A stretch of 64,000 nt of DNA from Chryseobacterium sp. SN22 (GTDB lineage Bacteria > Bacteroidota > Bacteroidia > Flavobacteriales > Weeksellaceae): contig NZ_VTSX01000003.1 of the NCBI RefSeq assembly GCF_008329705.1, positions 124,001 to 188,000 of the forward strand. The letters are read 5' to 3'. This document shows positions 44,929 to 54,207 of this stretch, piece after piece (the first letter of the stretch is position 1; every line of letters begins with the position of its first letter). The position numbers and the translations under genes are program-made. The notes under the pieces are model-generated. The model worked only from the letters and a program-made list of their open reading frames with translations. It did not search any database and was not told the DNA's origin.

Positions 44929-44948
44929 TTTCCGGGGGTCATCGGAAA
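44929..44948 (+). promoter_or_regulatory. leader hairpin before rpmI
   Basis: TTTCCG and CGGAAA enclose the loop GGGGTCAT at the start of the predicted rpmI mRNA. It could be a site for autoregulation by L20 or L35; no proof in the sequence. Confidence 0.4.
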
Positions 44949-44990
44949 CCAATTACAGATATTGATAACAAAACCATAAAAAGCAAAACA

Positions 44991-45188
44991 ATGCCAAAAT
45001 TAAAAACGAAATCAGGTGCTAAGAAACGTTTTGCTCTTACCGGTTCCGGTAAGATCAAAAGAAAGAATGCTTACAAAAGCCACATCTTAACCAAGAAAGA
45101 AACGAAACAAAAGAGAAATCTTACGACGACTTCTTACGTTGCTGCGGTGGACGAGAAAAGCGTACTTCGTCAATTAGCCATCAAGTAG
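44991..45188 (+). CDS. rpmI: 50S ribosomal protein L35
   Basis: A 65-residue basic protein with the family pattern [20 protein letters not shown] followed by [16 protein letters not shown]. It binds 23S rRNA in the large subunit. The conserved N-terminus fixes the start at 44991; the frame is open further upstream but falls into the leader. rplT follows after 118 bases, as in nearly all bacteria. Confidence 0.97.
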   Translation: MPKLKTKSGAKKRFALTGSGKIKRKNAYKSHILTKKETKQKRNLTTTSYVAAVDEKSVLRQLAIK

Positions 45189-45244
45189 TTTTTATAAATC
45201 TATATCGGTTTATAAGAATTCAAACAAATTCAACATTTTAACCC

Positions 45245-45290
45245 TGAAATGGAGCCCTTAAGTGTCATGCAATCATTACCGCCCATTTCA
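45245..45290 (+). promoter_or_regulatory. inverted repeat in the rpmI-rplT gap
   Basis: TGAAATGG (45245-45252) and CCATTTCA (45283-45290) could fold a stem just upstream of the rplT start. L20 is an autoregulator in other bacteria, so this is a candidate control site. Confidence 0.35.
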
Positions 45291-45306
45291 AAAAAACAAT
45301 TAAATT

Positions 45307-45651
45307 ATGCCAAGATCAGTAAATGCGGTAGCTTCAAGAGCTCGCAGAAAGAAAATTTTTAAGCAAGCTAAAGGTTTTTTCGGTAGAAGAAAGAACGTTT
45401 GGACAGTAGCTAAAAACGCGGTAGAAAAAGCAATGCAATATGCTTACCGTGGTAGAAAAGAGAAGAAAAGAAACTTCAGAGCCCTTTGGATCACTCGTAT
45501 CAACGCGGGAGCCAGAGAGCACGGGATGTCTTACTCTCAGTTTATGGGAGCTCTTAAAAAGAACAACGTTGAGCTTAACAGAAAGGTTTTAGCCGATTTA
45601 GCAATGAATCACCCTGAAGCTTTCAAAGCAGTTGTAGATCAAGTAAAATAA
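45307..45651 (+). CDS. rplT: 50S ribosomal protein L20
   Basis: The 114-residue L20 protein with the typical N-terminal [20 protein letters not shown], the [14 protein letters not shown] helix and the [17 protein letters not shown] segment ([18 protein letters not shown]). It is needed for early 50S assembly and, in other bacteria, represses its own operon. A terminator follows 24 bases after the stop. Confidence 0.98.
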   Translation: MPRSVNAVASRARRKKIFKQAKGFFGRRKNVWTVAKNAVEKAMQYAYRGRKEKKRNFRALWITRINAGAREHGMSYSQFMGALKKNNVELNRKVLADLAMNHPEAFKAVVDQVK

Positions 45652-45674
45652 TGTAAAATTTTTGTTATCAATAT

Positions 45675-45706
45675 AAATCCTGGGTTTTTTGCTCAGGATT
45701 TTTTTA
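45675..45706 (+). terminator. terminator of rpmI-rplT
   Basis: AAATCCTG (45675-45682) with CAGGATTT (45694-45701), then a T-run. Confidence 0.85.
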
Positions 45707-45711
45707 TTATC

Positions 45712-45719
45712 TACATTTG
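45712..45719 (+). promoter_or_regulatory. -10 element (TACATTTG) of the M28 peptidase gene
   Basis: Exact TAnnTTTG. Its last three bases are the TTG that would be the first possible start codon of the frame, so that TTG cannot be the start; the GTG at 45753 is used instead. Confidence 0.7.
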
Positions 45720-45752
45720 TGTATTATTAAAAATGTAAAATTTTCTTCACCC

Positions 45753-46928
45753 GTGAAAAAAATAACGACTCTATTGCTTGTTTCTTTATCAGCATACAGC
45801 CTCCAGGCACAAAATTTTATTCAGGCTTATAAAAACAGGGCCGACCAGGTTTCCCAGACAACCGTTACGAACCTGTTGCAGGACTTTCAGAATCTCGGTG
45901 TGAAAACCACCGGTTCTGATGCCAATACCAACACCCTGAACTGGCTGAAAGCCAAATACCAGTCTTACGGATACACCGCCAGCCAGATTACGGAAGACCC
46001 TTTCACATTCGGAAACAACATTAGTTCCAAGAATCTGATTATTACAAAAACCGGGACGCTTTATCCCAATATTTATGTGATTATCTGCGGGCACTACGAT
46101 ACCATTGTAGGCCCGGGCGTAAGTGATAATGGCAGCGGAACGGCTATTCTTCTGGAAGCAGCCAGAATACTGAAGGATATCCCTACCGAATATTCAATTA
46201 AATTCATCCATTTCTCAGGAGAAGAGCAGAACCTGCAGGGAAGCAGCCATTATGCGAACAATGTTTTGTTCCAGAACAATGTCCGCCAGTTTAATATCAG
46301 AGTGGTTTTCAATATTGATCAGGTCGGAGGAAAACTGGGCAATATCAACAATGCCATTAAATGCGAAAGCGACCAGGCGGGACTAAGTTCCAACAATGCC
46401 CAGTCGTTGAGCTTTACGCAGCAGCTGGCTGTATGCACCGGGCTATATTCCCCATTACAGACAGTCATGTCGAACGCTTATTCTTCAGATTATATTCCCT
46501 TTGAGCAGAAGGGAGATATCATTACCGGTTTTTATGAAAATGTAAGAAGCAATAATGAACATACGGCAAACGATACTTTTGCCAACGTAGATCCTACTTA
46601 CGTGTACAATGTAGGGAAAGCGGCAGTAGGCGCTTTACAGCATTTCGCAACGGCCTCTGCAAGTCAGCTGGCGACTGAAGAAGTACAACAGAATACTTTG
46701 GAATCGGTAAAGATTTATCCTAATCCGGCCAAAGATTATCTGCAGGTAGAATTTCCGAAAGAGGTTAAAAATTTCAGACTGGAAATTTCAGATATGAATG
46801 GCCGCCTGATCCTGAGCAGGGAAAATGAGTCCAAAATAAATCTTGCGGGATTATCCGACGGAGCTTACATGGTAACCCTGAAATCAGACGGAAAAACAGC
46901 TGTACGGAAAGTGATTATTGCGAAATAA
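45753..46928 (+). CDS. secreted M28 family zinc peptidase with T9SS tail
   Basis: A 391-residue exported aminopeptidase-type enzyme. The start is GTG at 45753, directly before the signal peptide (KKITTLLLVSLSAYSLQAQ). Metal and catalytic residues of the M28 family are visible: His114 and Asp in ICGHYDTIVGPGVSDNGSG, the Glu-Glu pair in HFSGEEQNLQGS (near residue 157), Asp in VFNIDQVGG, and His in NNEHTANDTF. The C-terminal T9SS sorting domain begins at VKIYPNPAKDYLQV and ends in VIIAK. It probably removes N-terminal amino acids from peptides outside the cell. Confidence 0.92.
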   Translation: MKKITTLLLVSLSAYSLQAQNFIQAYKNRADQVSQTTVTNLLQDFQNLGVKTTGSDANTNTLNWLKAKYQSYGYTASQITEDPFTFGNNISSKNLIITKTGTLYPNIYVIICGHYDTIVGPGVSDNGSGTAILLEAARILKDIPTEYSIKFIHFSGEEQNLQGSSHYANNVLFQNNVRQFNIRVVFNIDQVGGKLGNINNAIKCESDQAGLSSNNAQSLSFTQQLAVCTGLYSPLQTVMSNAYSSDYIPFEQKGDIITGFYENVRSNNEHTANDTFANVDPTYVYNVGKAAVGALQHFATASASQLATEEVQQNTLESVKIYPNPAKDYLQVEFPKEVKNFRLEISDMNGRLILSRENESKINLAGLSDGAYMVTLKSDGKTAVRKVIIAK

Positions 46929-46954
46929 CCGAATAAAACCGCAAGCTTATCCAT

Positions 46955-46985
46955 AAAAGCCAATCGCTATTGATTGGCTTTTTGT
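46955..46985. terminator. bidirectional terminator between the M28 gene and hisIE
   Basis: AAAAGCCAATC (46955-46965) and GATTGGCTTTT (46972-46982) form a perfect 11-base stem with a six-base loop, between convergent genes. Confidence 0.85.
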
Positions 46986-47028
46986 CTTTATCTGTATTTT
47001 AATGTTGTAATATTAAAAAATACCAATT

Positions 47029-47619
47029 TTATTGATTCCGGGACATGAGGACTCCTTCAATATCCTGTAATGAACAATTCTTGGCTTTCAGTAAAATTAA
47101 AAAGTGATACAGCAGGTCCGCCGCTTCGTTTTTAAACAAATTACCGTTGTCATCTTTCGCTTCGATCACTAGTTCTACTGCTTCTTCTCCTACTTTCTGG
47201 GCCATTTTGTTGATGCCCCTCTGAAATAAAGAATATGTATAAGAACCCTCTGTTTTTTGATCAATTCTCTCGATGATTTTTTCTTCCAGCTCGTACAGAA
47301 ACCCCTTAGAATCTTTATTACCAAAACAGCTGAAACTTCCGGTGTGACAGACGACTTTTTCAGGAACGGCTTTAATCAGAATCGTATCCTGATCGCAGTC
47401 GATGGCTATGCTTTTTACGGTTAAAAAATTTCCGGATTCCTCACCTTTCGTCCAAAGCCTGTTTTTGGAACGGCTGAAAAAGGTAACGACTTTTTCCTGC
47501 TGTGTTTTTTCAAAGGCTTCTGCATTCATATAGCCAAGCATCAGCACCTGCAGTGTCTGGTCGTCCTGAACAATTACCGGTATCAGGCCGTTCTGGCTTT
47601 TATTAAAATCAATATTCAT
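47029..47619 (-). CDS. hisIE: bifunctional phosphoribosyl-AMP cyclohydrolase / phosphoribosyl-ATP pyrophosphatase
   Basis: A 196-residue fusion catalysing the second and third histidine steps. The HisI half (residues 1-105) has [26 protein letters not shown], and the zinc ligands in AIDCDQD and the CHTGSFSC motif. The HisE half (from ~115) has the helical pyrophosphatase pattern [13 protein letters not shown] and [14 protein letters not shown]. It is the last gene of the his operon; its start codon overlaps the hisF stop (ATGA). Confidence 0.96.
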   Translation of the reverse strand: MNIDFNKSQNGLIPVIVQDDQTLQVLMLGYMNAEAFEKTQQEKVVTFFSRSKNRLWTKGEESGNFLTVKSIAIDCDQDTILIKAVPEKVVCHTGSFSCFGNKDSKGFLYELEEKIIERIDQKTEGSYTYSLFQRGINKMAQKVGEEAVELVIEAKDDNGNLFKNEAADLLYHFLILLKAKNCSLQDIEGVLMSRNQ

Positions 47620-48368
47620 CGTACGGCAATATTTTTTAAGGTTAAATTATTTTTGAGATCGCGAATTCCGACTTCCCCGAAATGGAAAATGCTGGCTGCC
47701 AGAGCAGCAGTAGCTTTGGTTTGGGTAAAGACTTCTTCGAAATCCTCTGTTTTACCCGCTCCTCCGGAAGCAATCACCGGAATGTTTATATTTTCAGAAA
47801 CCAGTTTGGTGATCCTGATGTCGAATCCATTCTTGGTGCCGTCGCCATCCATGGAGGTCAGCATAATTTCACCGGCGCCTAATGTTTCCGCTGTCTTTGC
47901 CCAATCCATTGTTCTTAGTCCGGTAAGCTCCCGTCCGCCCCTGATGTGGACATAATCCGAGCCGTTTACCCACCGTGTATCAATGGCTACCACCACGCAC
48001 TGACTTCCGAATTGTTTGGCAAGAGCTGAAATTAAGGATGGATTTTTTACCGCAGAAGAATTGATACTGATTTTATCCGCTCCGGCTTCAAGCAGCTTCC
48101 TTACATCGTCCACTGTGGAGATGCCACCGCCAACAGTGAAAGGGATGCTGAGTTCACGGGAAATTCTCCGTACCAGCGCTGCAAAGGTTTTCCGTTCTTC
48201 AATCGTTGCCGTAATATCCAGGAAAACGAGTTCATCAGCGCCTTCCTGCTCGTACCGTTTGGCCAGCTCTATTGGATCTCCGGCATTCCGTAATCCTTCA
48301 AAATTAATTCCTTTAACGGTGGTTCCGTTTTTTATATCCAGACAGGGGATGATTCTTTTTTTTAGCAT
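47616..48368 (-). CDS. hisF: imidazole glycerol phosphate synthase subunit HisF
   Basis: The 250-residue cyclase subunit, a (beta/alpha)8 barrel. Catalytic aspartates are in [11 protein letters not shown] (Asp11) and [11 protein letters not shown]; phosphate sites are TVGGGIST and [12 protein letters not shown]. Together with HisH it forms IGP and AICAR. It is separated from hisA by an unusual 134-base gap carrying a palindromic repeat, and overlaps hisIE by four bases. Confidence 0.97.
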   Translation of the reverse strand: MLKKRIIPCLDIKNGTTVKGINFEGLRNAGDPIELAKRYEQEGADELVFLDITATIEERKTFAALVRRISRELSIPFTVGGGISTVDDVRKLLEAGADKISINSSAVKNPSLISALAKQFGSQCVVVAIDTRWVNGSDYVHIRGGRELTGLRTMDWAKTAETLGAGEIMLTSMDGDGTKNGFDIRITKLVSENINIPVIASGGAGKTEDFEEVFTQTKATAALAASIFHFGEVGIRDLKNNLTLKNIAVR

Positions 48369-48426
48369 TTTAAATATGTTGTATTTTGGTTCTACTACAG
48401 ATCTTCACGGACCTTCACAGATGATA

Positions 48427-48454
48427 CCGTGGCTTCGAGTGCTTCAGCCACCGG
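48427..48454. repeat. palindromic element in the hisA-hisF gap
   Basis: CCG-TGGCT and AGCCACCGG (48427-48434 and 48446-48454) flank TCGAGTGCTTC. It resembles intergenic palindromes with GTGGCTGA...TCGAAGCCAC cores that are widespread in flavobacterial genomes. It lies in the only real gap within the his operon. Confidence 0.5.
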
Positions 48455-48502
48455 ACCTTGTTCCGTGCTCTAAGATAGCATCTTGTAGAAAAACTTTTGT
48501 GG

Positions 48503-49216
48503 TTAAATAAAATCCTGCAATTGTTTCAGTAAAATCTTTCCTTCGTAAATTGCTTTTCCGATGATGGTTCCAAAGCACCCGATTTCCTTCATCTGGTACA
48601 GATCTTCCATGCATGAGATGCCGCCGCTCGCCACTAAATTGATTTCTGTTCTGCTTAAAATCTCCGAGTACAATTCTCCGGAGGCCCCCTGTAACATCCC
48701 GTCTTTTGCAATATCCGTACAAATCACGTTTTCTATTCCTTTTTCCCGGTATTGCAGGATAAAATCGATGACATCCGATCCGCTTTCTTCCAGCCAGCCG
48801 GAAGTTTTGATTTTCCGGTTCTCAAAATCGGCACCGAGAATTATCTTTTCAGGACCATATGTTTCAATTAATTGAAAACAAAATCCGGGATCCTGGACAG
48901 CTATACTTCCGATTGTAATTTGTGATGCTCCGGAATCAAAGGCCGTTTCAATATCCTGCAGGGTCTTCAGACCGCCGCCGAAATCAATGGTGAGAGACGT
49001 TTCATTGGCAATCCTTTCCAGGACTTTTTGGTTAACGATATGTTTTGATTTCGCACCGTCCAGATCTATCAGGTGAAGGTATCTGATGCCGTAGCTTTCA
49101 AATTCTCTGGCCACCTCTACCGGGTTTTCATTATATATTTTTTTCGTTCCGTAATCGCCTTTTGAGAGACGGACGCATTTTCCGTCAATAATATCAATAG
49201 CAGGAATAATTTTCAT
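48503..49216 (-). CDS. hisA: phosphoribosylformimino-5-aminoimidazole carboxamide ribotide isomerase
   Basis: A 237-residue (beta/alpha)8 barrel performing the Amadori rearrangement of ProFAR to PRFAR. Catalytic aspartates are in [15 protein letters not shown] (Asp8) and the [12 protein letters not shown] segment; phosphate-binding motifs are DFGGGLKT and LVASGGISC. It starts two bases after the hisH stop. Confidence 0.96.
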   Translation of the reverse strand: MKIIPAIDIIDGKCVRLSKGDYGTKKIYNENPVEVAREFESYGIRYLHLIDLDGAKSKHIVNQKVLERIANETSLTIDFGGGLKTLQDIETAFDSGASQITIGSIAVQDPGFCFQLIETYGPEKIILGADFENRKIKTSGWLEESGSDVIDFILQYREKGIENVICTDIAKDGMLQGASGELYSEILSRTEINLVASGGISCMEDLYQMKEIGCFGTIIGKAIYEGKILLKQLQDFI

Positions 49217-49218
49217 CT

Positions 49219-49797
49219 TTAAAGTTTTAAAAAGTTCTCTAATAACCTATTTCCGACCGTTCCCGATTTTTCCGGGTGAAACTGCATTGCGTAAAAGTTG
49301 TCTTTCTGCAGGGAAGCACTGAAAGGCAGGATGTAATCGCAGACGGAAGTGGCAAATTCCGACTGCTCACAATAATAGCTGTGTACAAAATATACATCAC
49401 TGTTATCTTCAATCCCTGAAAACAGATCGGATCTGAGCTGCGAAACCGTATTCCAGCCCATGTGCGGAACAATGTCTTTTGCCGGAAACTTTCTTACACG
49501 GATGTCGAAAATTCCCATTCCTATGGTATTTCCTTCCTCATTATCGCCGCACATCAGCTGCATTCCCAGGCAGATTCCCAGGACAGGCTGCCGCAGTGAA
49601 GGAATCAGCAGGTCAAGGCCTTTCTCTTTCAGGTTTTCCATAGTGGAAGAGGCTTCCCCAACTCCAGGAAAGATCACCCTGTCTGCATTTCTGATGGTAT
49701 CGAAGTCATCGGTGATGATGGAGTCGGCATTTAATCTGCTCACTGCATTTTGTACGGAATTTACATTTCCGCCGTTGTATTTAATAATAGCAATCAT
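49219..49797 (-). CDS. hisH: imidazole glycerol phosphate synthase subunit HisH
   Basis: The 192-residue class I glutamine amidotransferase that feeds ammonia to HisF. The nucleophile cysteine lies in [11 protein letters not shown] (about residue 77), the oxyanion motif is PGVG near residue 48, and the His/Glu of the triad are in [10 protein letters not shown] near the C-terminus. Its ATG shares one base with the hisB stop codon. Confidence 0.96.
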   Translation of the reverse strand: MIAIIKYNGGNVNSVQNAVSRLNADSIITDDFDTIRNADRVIFPGVGEASSTMENLKEKGLDLLIPSLRQPVLGICLGMQLMCGDNEEGNTIGMGIFDIRVRKFPAKDIVPHMGWNTVSQLRSDLFSGIEDNSDVYFVHSYYCEQSEFATSVCDYILPFSASLQKDNFYAMQFHPEKSGTVGNRLLENFLKL

Positions 49798-50891
49798 TAC
49801 AAGCTTCCTTTGGTTGATGGTAAATTAAAATTCAGGTCAGAGCGGTTTACCGCCATCTTAACGGCTTTGGCAAATGCCTTGAAAACGGATTCGATCTTGT
49901 GATGTTCATTTTCACCTTCAGATTTAATATTCAGATTACATTTGGCAGAATCGGTAAAGGATTTGAAAAAGTGGTAAAACATCTCCGTCGGGACATCACC
50001 GATCTTTTCCCTTTTAAAATCAGCTTCCCATACCAGCCACGGACGTCCTCCGAAATCCAGGGCAACCTGCGCCAGGCAGTCATCCATCGGCAGAAGAAAC
50101 CCGTACCGCTCGATGCCTTTTTTCTTACCCAATGCTTTCAGAAATGCTTCACCCAGCACAATTCCGGTATCTTCTATGGTGTGGTGCTCATCGACCTGCA
50201 AATCGCCTTCCACTTTAATTTTCAGATCCATATTACCGTGTCTTGAAATCTGTTCCAGCATGTGGTTAAAAAAGTGAAGCCCGGTCGAAATCTCCGACTT
50301 CCCGCTGCCATCGAGATTGACTTCCACTTCAATCCCGGTTTCATTGGTTTTCCGTGACACTTTTGCTTTCCTCGGAATCCGTTTCAGGTACTGGTAAATA
50401 TCCTGCCAGTTTGTTGTTATTAGAACCGCATCCTCATTCGTCAAATCACCGATTAGAATGGCCTGCGTCCCCAGGTTTTTGGCCAGTTGGACATCCGTCA
50501 GCCGGTCACCGATGACAAATGAATTTATGAGGTCATAATCGCCGTAGATGTATTTTCCCATCATTCCGATGCCCGGTTTTCGGGTCGGCAGGTTCTCATG
50601 CTCAAAGCTTTTATCGATTAATATATCACTGAACACAATACCTTCGTTTTCAAAAGCCTTCAGCATTTTTTCCTGGGGCTTTACAAAGTCTTCAGAGGGA
50701 AAACTGTCGGTTCCCAGTCCGTCCTGATTGGTCACCATCACCAATTCAAAATCCAGTTCTTTGGCAATGGCGGAAAGGTTACGGAAAACGCCGGGGTAAA
50801 ATTCCAGCTTTTCCAGCGAATCAACCTGATAATCCACCGGTGGTTCTACGATTAATGTCCCGTCACGGTCGATAAACAATACTTTTTTCAT
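49797..50891 (-). CDS. hisB: bifunctional histidinol-phosphatase / imidazoleglycerol-phosphate dehydratase
   Basis: A 364-residue fusion of two enzymes. The N-terminal HAD phosphatase (1-165) has the catalytic FIDRDGTLI (Asp8, Asp10), [10 protein letters not shown], and FVIGDRLTD. The C-terminal dehydratase (from about 170) has [14 protein letters not shown], the metal-binding [11 protein letters not shown], and [12 protein letters not shown]. The phosphatase domain contains no cysteine at all, so the zinc-binding loop of E. coli HisB is missing; the corresponding stretch reads [12 protein letters not shown]. It overlaps hisC by four bases and hisH by one. Confidence 0.96.
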   Translation of the reverse strand: MKKVLFIDRDGTLIVEPPVDYQVDSLEKLEFYPGVFRNLSAIAKELDFELVMVTNQDGLGTDSFPSEDFVKPQEKMLKAFENEGIVFSDILIDKSFEHENLPTRKPGIGMMGKYIYGDYDLINSFVIGDRLTDVQLAKNLGTQAILIGDLTNEDAVLITTNWQDIYQYLKRIPRKAKVSRKTNETGIEVEVNLDGSGKSEISTGLHFFNHMLEQISRHGNMDLKIKVEGDLQVDEHHTIEDTGIVLGEAFLKALGKKKGIERYGFLLPMDDCLAQVALDFGGRPWLVWEADFKREKIGDVPTEMFYHFFKSFTDSAKCNLNIKSEGENEHHKIESVFKAFAKAVKMAVNRSDLNFNLPSTKGSL

Positions 50892-51916
50892 GCTATGGTT
50901 TTTAAGGTTTCAATTAAACGGATATTTTCTTTCCGGCTTCCGGCGTTTATCCTGATACAGCCGGGAATTTTAGGGCTTCTCTTGCTGGTCAGGATTTCAT
51001 TTTCCAGTAGTTTTGCATATGCTTTTTCCACCTCTTCAAATTCGACCAGAAAGAAATTGGCGTCGCTCGGATATATTTTTTTCACACCTTTCAGACACCG
51101 CAGTTCTTTATTCAGCCAGGACATTTCTGCTAAAGTATTTTTTATATTCTGCTCTACAGTATCCTTTTGATCAACTGCTTCCAGGATTCTATTTAAACTT
51201 AAAGAATTGACATTATACGGAGCCTTAATCGTGTTAATCAAGGCAATGATTTCAGCTGAAGAATAAGCAGCTCCTACCCTTGCGCCGGCCATCCCCCAGG
51301 CTTTCGAAAACGTCTGAAGCACGATAAGGTTGGGATATTTTCCCAACATATTAATGCAGGATTTTTTATCTGAAAATTCAATATACGCTTCGTCTACCAC
51401 TACAATTCCGTTAAAATTCCGAATATAGAATTCAATATCTTCTACTGAATTTCCGGTCGGGTTATTGGGTGAGCAGAGAAAGAAAACTTTTGGTTGATTT
51501 TCATTCGTTGTTTTTAAAAATTCAGCTTTACTGATTTCAAAATTTTCGTCTAGGTCAAGCAGTTGGACCTTATTTCCATTCACCAAAGCATAGAATCCGT
51601 ACATCGCAAACGAAGGGTTCATCATGAGGATGGAATCTTCTTTAGGCTCACAGAATGCTTTGATGATGAGGTCAATCAGCTCATCACTTCCGTTTCCTAC
51701 GGCGATCTGATCTGCTGAAATCCCTTTTAATCCAGATAATTTCTGCTTTAGCTTTTTCTGGGTTGAATCCGGGTAACGGTTCAGTTCACCGAAAGCGCTT
51801 TCGTTGGCATCCAGGAACACCGGATTTTTAAACTCATTCAGATCCCTGAAGCTGAGATAAGGCTGGAGCTCCCGGATATTCTTACGGACTAAATTTTTGA
51901 TATTAAACTCTTTCAT
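50888..51916 (-). CDS. hisC: histidinol-phosphate aminotransferase
   Basis: A 342-residue PLP enzyme of fold type I. The PLP lysine is in [16 protein letters not shown] (about residue 205), the aspartate contacting the pyridine ring in [11 protein letters not shown], and the NPTG motif in [10 protein letters not shown]. It converts imidazole acetol phosphate to histidinol phosphate. The start at 51916 overlaps the hisD end by 14 bases. Confidence 0.96.
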   Translation of the reverse strand: MKEFNIKNLVRKNIRELQPYLSFRDLNEFKNPVFLDANESAFGELNRYPDSTQKKLKQKLSGLKGISADQIAVGNGSDELIDLIIKAFCEPKEDSILMMNPSFAMYGFYALVNGNKVQLLDLDENFEISKAEFLKTTNENQPKVFFLCSPNNPTGNSVEDIEFYIRNFNGIVVVDEAYIEFSDKKSCINMLGKYPNLIVLQTFSKAWGMAGARVGAAYSSAEIIALINTIKAPYNVNSLSLNRILEAVDQKDTVEQNIKNTLAEMSWLNKELRCLKGVKKIYPSDANFFLVEFEEVEKAYAKLLENEILTSKRSPKIPGCIRINAGSRKENIRLIETLKTIA

Positions 51917-53195
51917 TTTCTTCTTTTAACCGGATGCTGACGGCATTTTTGTGGGCGAATAGACCTTCTGCCTCTGCCATAATCTCTATTGTTTTACCTA
52001 AATTCTTTAATCCTTCTTCGGATAGGTTCTGAAACGTAATTTTCTTTACGAAACTGTCTAAAGACACCCCGCTGTAATTCTTTGCAAAACCGTTGGTCGG
52101 AAGCGTGTGGTTGGTCCCGCTGGCATAATCCCCGGCACTTTCGCAGGAATAATTGCCTAAAAAAACAGAACCTGCATTCTCTATTCGGGAAATATACTGT
52201 TCTGCATTTTCCATCGCTAAAATCAGGTGTTCCGGAGCGTATTGATTGCTGAATTCCAACGCTTCTGCCAACGTTTTCATCAAAATGAAGTGGCTGTTTT
52301 TCAAAGCTTCCGCTGCCAATTCAGCTCTGGGAAGAACGGCCAGCTGCTTTTCGGTTTCTTTTACTGTTTCCTCCAGAATCCTTTCATCCGTTGTCAGGAA
52401 AATAACCTGGCTATCACTGCCGTGCTCTGCCTGGGAGAGCAGGTCGGCTGCACAGAATGCCGGAACGGCCTGCTCATCGGCAATAATCAGCACTTCACTT
52501 GGTCCGGCAGGCATATCAATAGCTACTTTATAATTCTGGGCAAACTCTTTTGCAGCAACAACATACTGATTTCCGGGACCGAAAATCTTATACACCGCAG
52601 GAATACTTTCCGTTCCCAAAGTCATCGCTGCAATCGCCTGTGCACCACCGGTTTTAAATATTTCGGTCACTCCGCAAAGCTTTGCTGCATATAAAATAGC
52701 CGGATTGATCCTCCCATTCCGATCCGGAGGCGTGCACAAAATAATTTCTTTACAGCCGGCCAGCTGAGCAGGCACCGCAAGCATTAAAACCGTAGAAAAC
52801 AGGGGAGCTGTTCCTCCCGGAATATAAATCCCCACTTTCCCGATCGCCCGGTTTTCACGCCAGCAAACCACTCCTTTTACTGTTTCAACCTTTTCAGTCT
52901 GTGGAATTTGAGAAACGTGGAATTTTGCAATATTCTCTTTTGCCTGCTGGATGGCTGACTTCAAAGCATTGTCAACCAATCTTTCAGCATCATTTATTTC
53001 TTCCTGTGAAACTCTGATGTTTTCAACTTCAGCGTTGTCGAACTTTTTACTGAATTCAATCAATGCACCGTCACCGTTTTTTGAAACCTCGTTAAAAATT
53101 TCAGTGATGATTTCCGTAAGTTTTTCTCTTTTTAAGACCTGCCTTTTCACCAGTTTCGTCCAGGCTTCTTTCTGTGGATACTTTTTGATTTTCAT
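51903..53195 (-). CDS. hisD: histidinol dehydrogenase
   Basis: A 430-residue zinc enzyme that makes the last two oxidations to histidine. Motifs: GIYIPGGTAPLFSTVLM near residue 122, the GGAQAIAAMTLGTESI stretch, DMPAGPSEVLII, the zinc/catalytic LLSQAEHGSDSQ, and NQYAPEHLIL with the catalytic Glu-His pair. It starts one base after the hisG stop region. Confidence 0.97.
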   Translation of the reverse strand: MKIKKYPQKEAWTKLVKRQVLKREKLTEIITEIFNEVSKNGDGALIEFSKKFDNAEVENIRVSQEEINDAERLVDNALKSAIQQAKENIAKFHVSQIPQTEKVETVKGVVCWRENRAIGKVGIYIPGGTAPLFSTVLMLAVPAQLAGCKEIILCTPPDRNGRINPAILYAAKLCGVTEIFKTGGAQAIAAMTLGTESIPAVYKIFGPGNQYVVAAKEFAQNYKVAIDMPAGPSEVLIIADEQAVPAFCAADLLSQAEHGSDSQVIFLTTDERILEETVKETEKQLAVLPRAELAAEALKNSHFILMKTLAEALEFSNQYAPEHLILAMENAEQYISRIENAGSVFLGNYSCESAGDYASGTNHTLPTNGFAKNYSGVSLDSFVKKITFQNLSEEGLKNLGKTIEIMAEAEGLFAHKNAVSIRLKEENERV

Positions 53196-53196
53196 G

Positions 53197-54054
53197 CTAG
53201 ATTACCATTTTATCGATTGGAATTATCAGGATATCCTGGGCCCCTCTTTCCTTCAGCTCATCAATCACTTCCCAGAACCGTTCTTCATCAATTACGGAAT
53301 GTATGCTGCTCCATCCTTCTTCCGCCAGCGGAATAACCGTCGGGCTTTTCAGCACCGGAAGTGTTTTAGAGATCATTTCGATTTTATTGTTCGGTACATT
53401 CATCAAAATGTACTTTGAGTTTTTTGCTTTTAAAACCGCTTTAATCCTGAACAGGAATTTTTCAAGAATGGCTGTTTTTTCTTCATTTAAAACAGCAGTT
53501 TTTGCGAGAACGGCTTCCGATTTCAGGAGCGTAACGGTTTCCCTCAATCCGTTTTTAAATAAGGTGCTTCCGGAACTTACGATGTCACAGATGCCGTCTG
53601 CCAATCCGATATTCGGGGCAATTTCCACCGAACCGGAAATGATGTGGATTTCCGCTGAAATGTTGTTTTCCTGCAAGAATTTATTAAGGGTATTCGGATA
53701 GGAAGTAGCGATTTTTTTGCCCTGGAAGTAGCTGATGTCGTCGGTTTCGATCTCTTTCGGAATAGCCAGAGACACCCTGCATTTTGAGAATCCCAAAGGC
53801 TGTATAATTTGAATGTTTTTCTGTTTTTCCGCCAAAAGGTTTTCCCCGACAATGGCTATATCCACCACTCCATCCTCTAGGTACTGGGGAATATCGGAGT
53901 TACGCAGGTACATGATTTCCATAGGGAAATTGTCTACGGAAACTTTCAGCTGATCTTTGCCGTTGTTGATAAAGATGCCGCAGTCTTTAAGCAGCTGAAG
54001 CGATTCTTCGTAGAGTCTTCCGCTTTTCTGTATGGCTATTTTTAATTTACTCAT
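53197..54054 (-). CDS. hisG: ATP phosphoribosyltransferase, long form
   Basis: The 285-residue first enzyme of histidine synthesis, joining ATP and PRPP. The N-terminal IAIQKSGRLYEESLQLL, the DIAIVGENLL segment and the PRPP loop region DIVSSGSTLFKNGLRE are visible. Its length and the C-terminal ACT-like domain (ILMNVPNNKIEMISKTLPVL) mark the long, HisZ-independent form, which is inhibited by histidine. It is the first structural gene of the operon, downstream of an attenuator. Confidence 0.97.
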   Translation of the reverse strand: MSKLKIAIQKSGRLYEESLQLLKDCGIFINNGKDQLKVSVDNFPMEIMYLRNSDIPQYLEDGVVDIAIVGENLLAEKQKNIQIIQPLGFSKCRVSLAIPKEIETDDISYFQGKKIATSYPNTLNKFLQENNISAEIHIISGSVEIAPNIGLADGICDIVSSGSTLFKNGLRETVTLLKSEAVLAKTAVLNEEKTAILEKFLFRIKAVLKAKNSKYILMNVPNNKIEMISKTLPVLKSPTVIPLAEEGWSSIHSVIDEERFWEVIDELKERGAQDILIIPIDKMVI

Positions 54055-54073
54055 TATTTCACTTTTGCTGTGC

Positions 54074-54153
54074 CTGAGTAAAAAAGAAGTGGTTTATTGA
54101 AACAAATTGCCCGGGAAGAATTCAGAAACAAAAAACCGCCTGTTTTTACTCAG
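54074..54153 (-). promoter_or_regulatory. long-range alternative pairing before hisG
   Basis: Eleven bases at 54143-54153 (the terminator loop and stem edge) are perfectly complementary to 54074-54084, which lie 20-30 bases before the hisG ATG. The pairing excludes the terminator hairpin and could shape the leader of readthrough transcripts. Confidence 0.45.
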
Positions 54154-54161
54154 ACGGTTTT
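54125..54161 (-). terminator. attenuator terminator of the his operon
   Basis: On the minus strand AAAACCGTCTG (54161-54151) pairs with CAGGCGGTTTT (54142-54132), with a loop of eight bases and a following T-run. It lies between the leader peptide and hisG, so transcription stops here unless the antiterminator forms. Confidence 0.85.
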
Positions 54162-54201
54162 CTTTATTTTGATTTTTAACTTCGTAACATATCAATCAGT
54201 T

Positions 54202-54207
54202 CCGTCT
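54202..54207 (-). promoter_or_regulatory. antiterminator segment of the his leader
   Basis: AGACGG on the minus strand (starting at the last base of the leader stop codon) is complementary to CCGTCT in the 5' arm of the terminator (54152-54157). A ribosome at the stop codon would cover it; a ribosome stalled at the His codons would leave it free. Confidence 0.65.

Noticed and set aside
45717..45752. Upstream TTG start for the M28 peptidase
   Set aside because: The TTG is part of the -10 motif TACATTTG, and the signal peptide begins at the later GTG.
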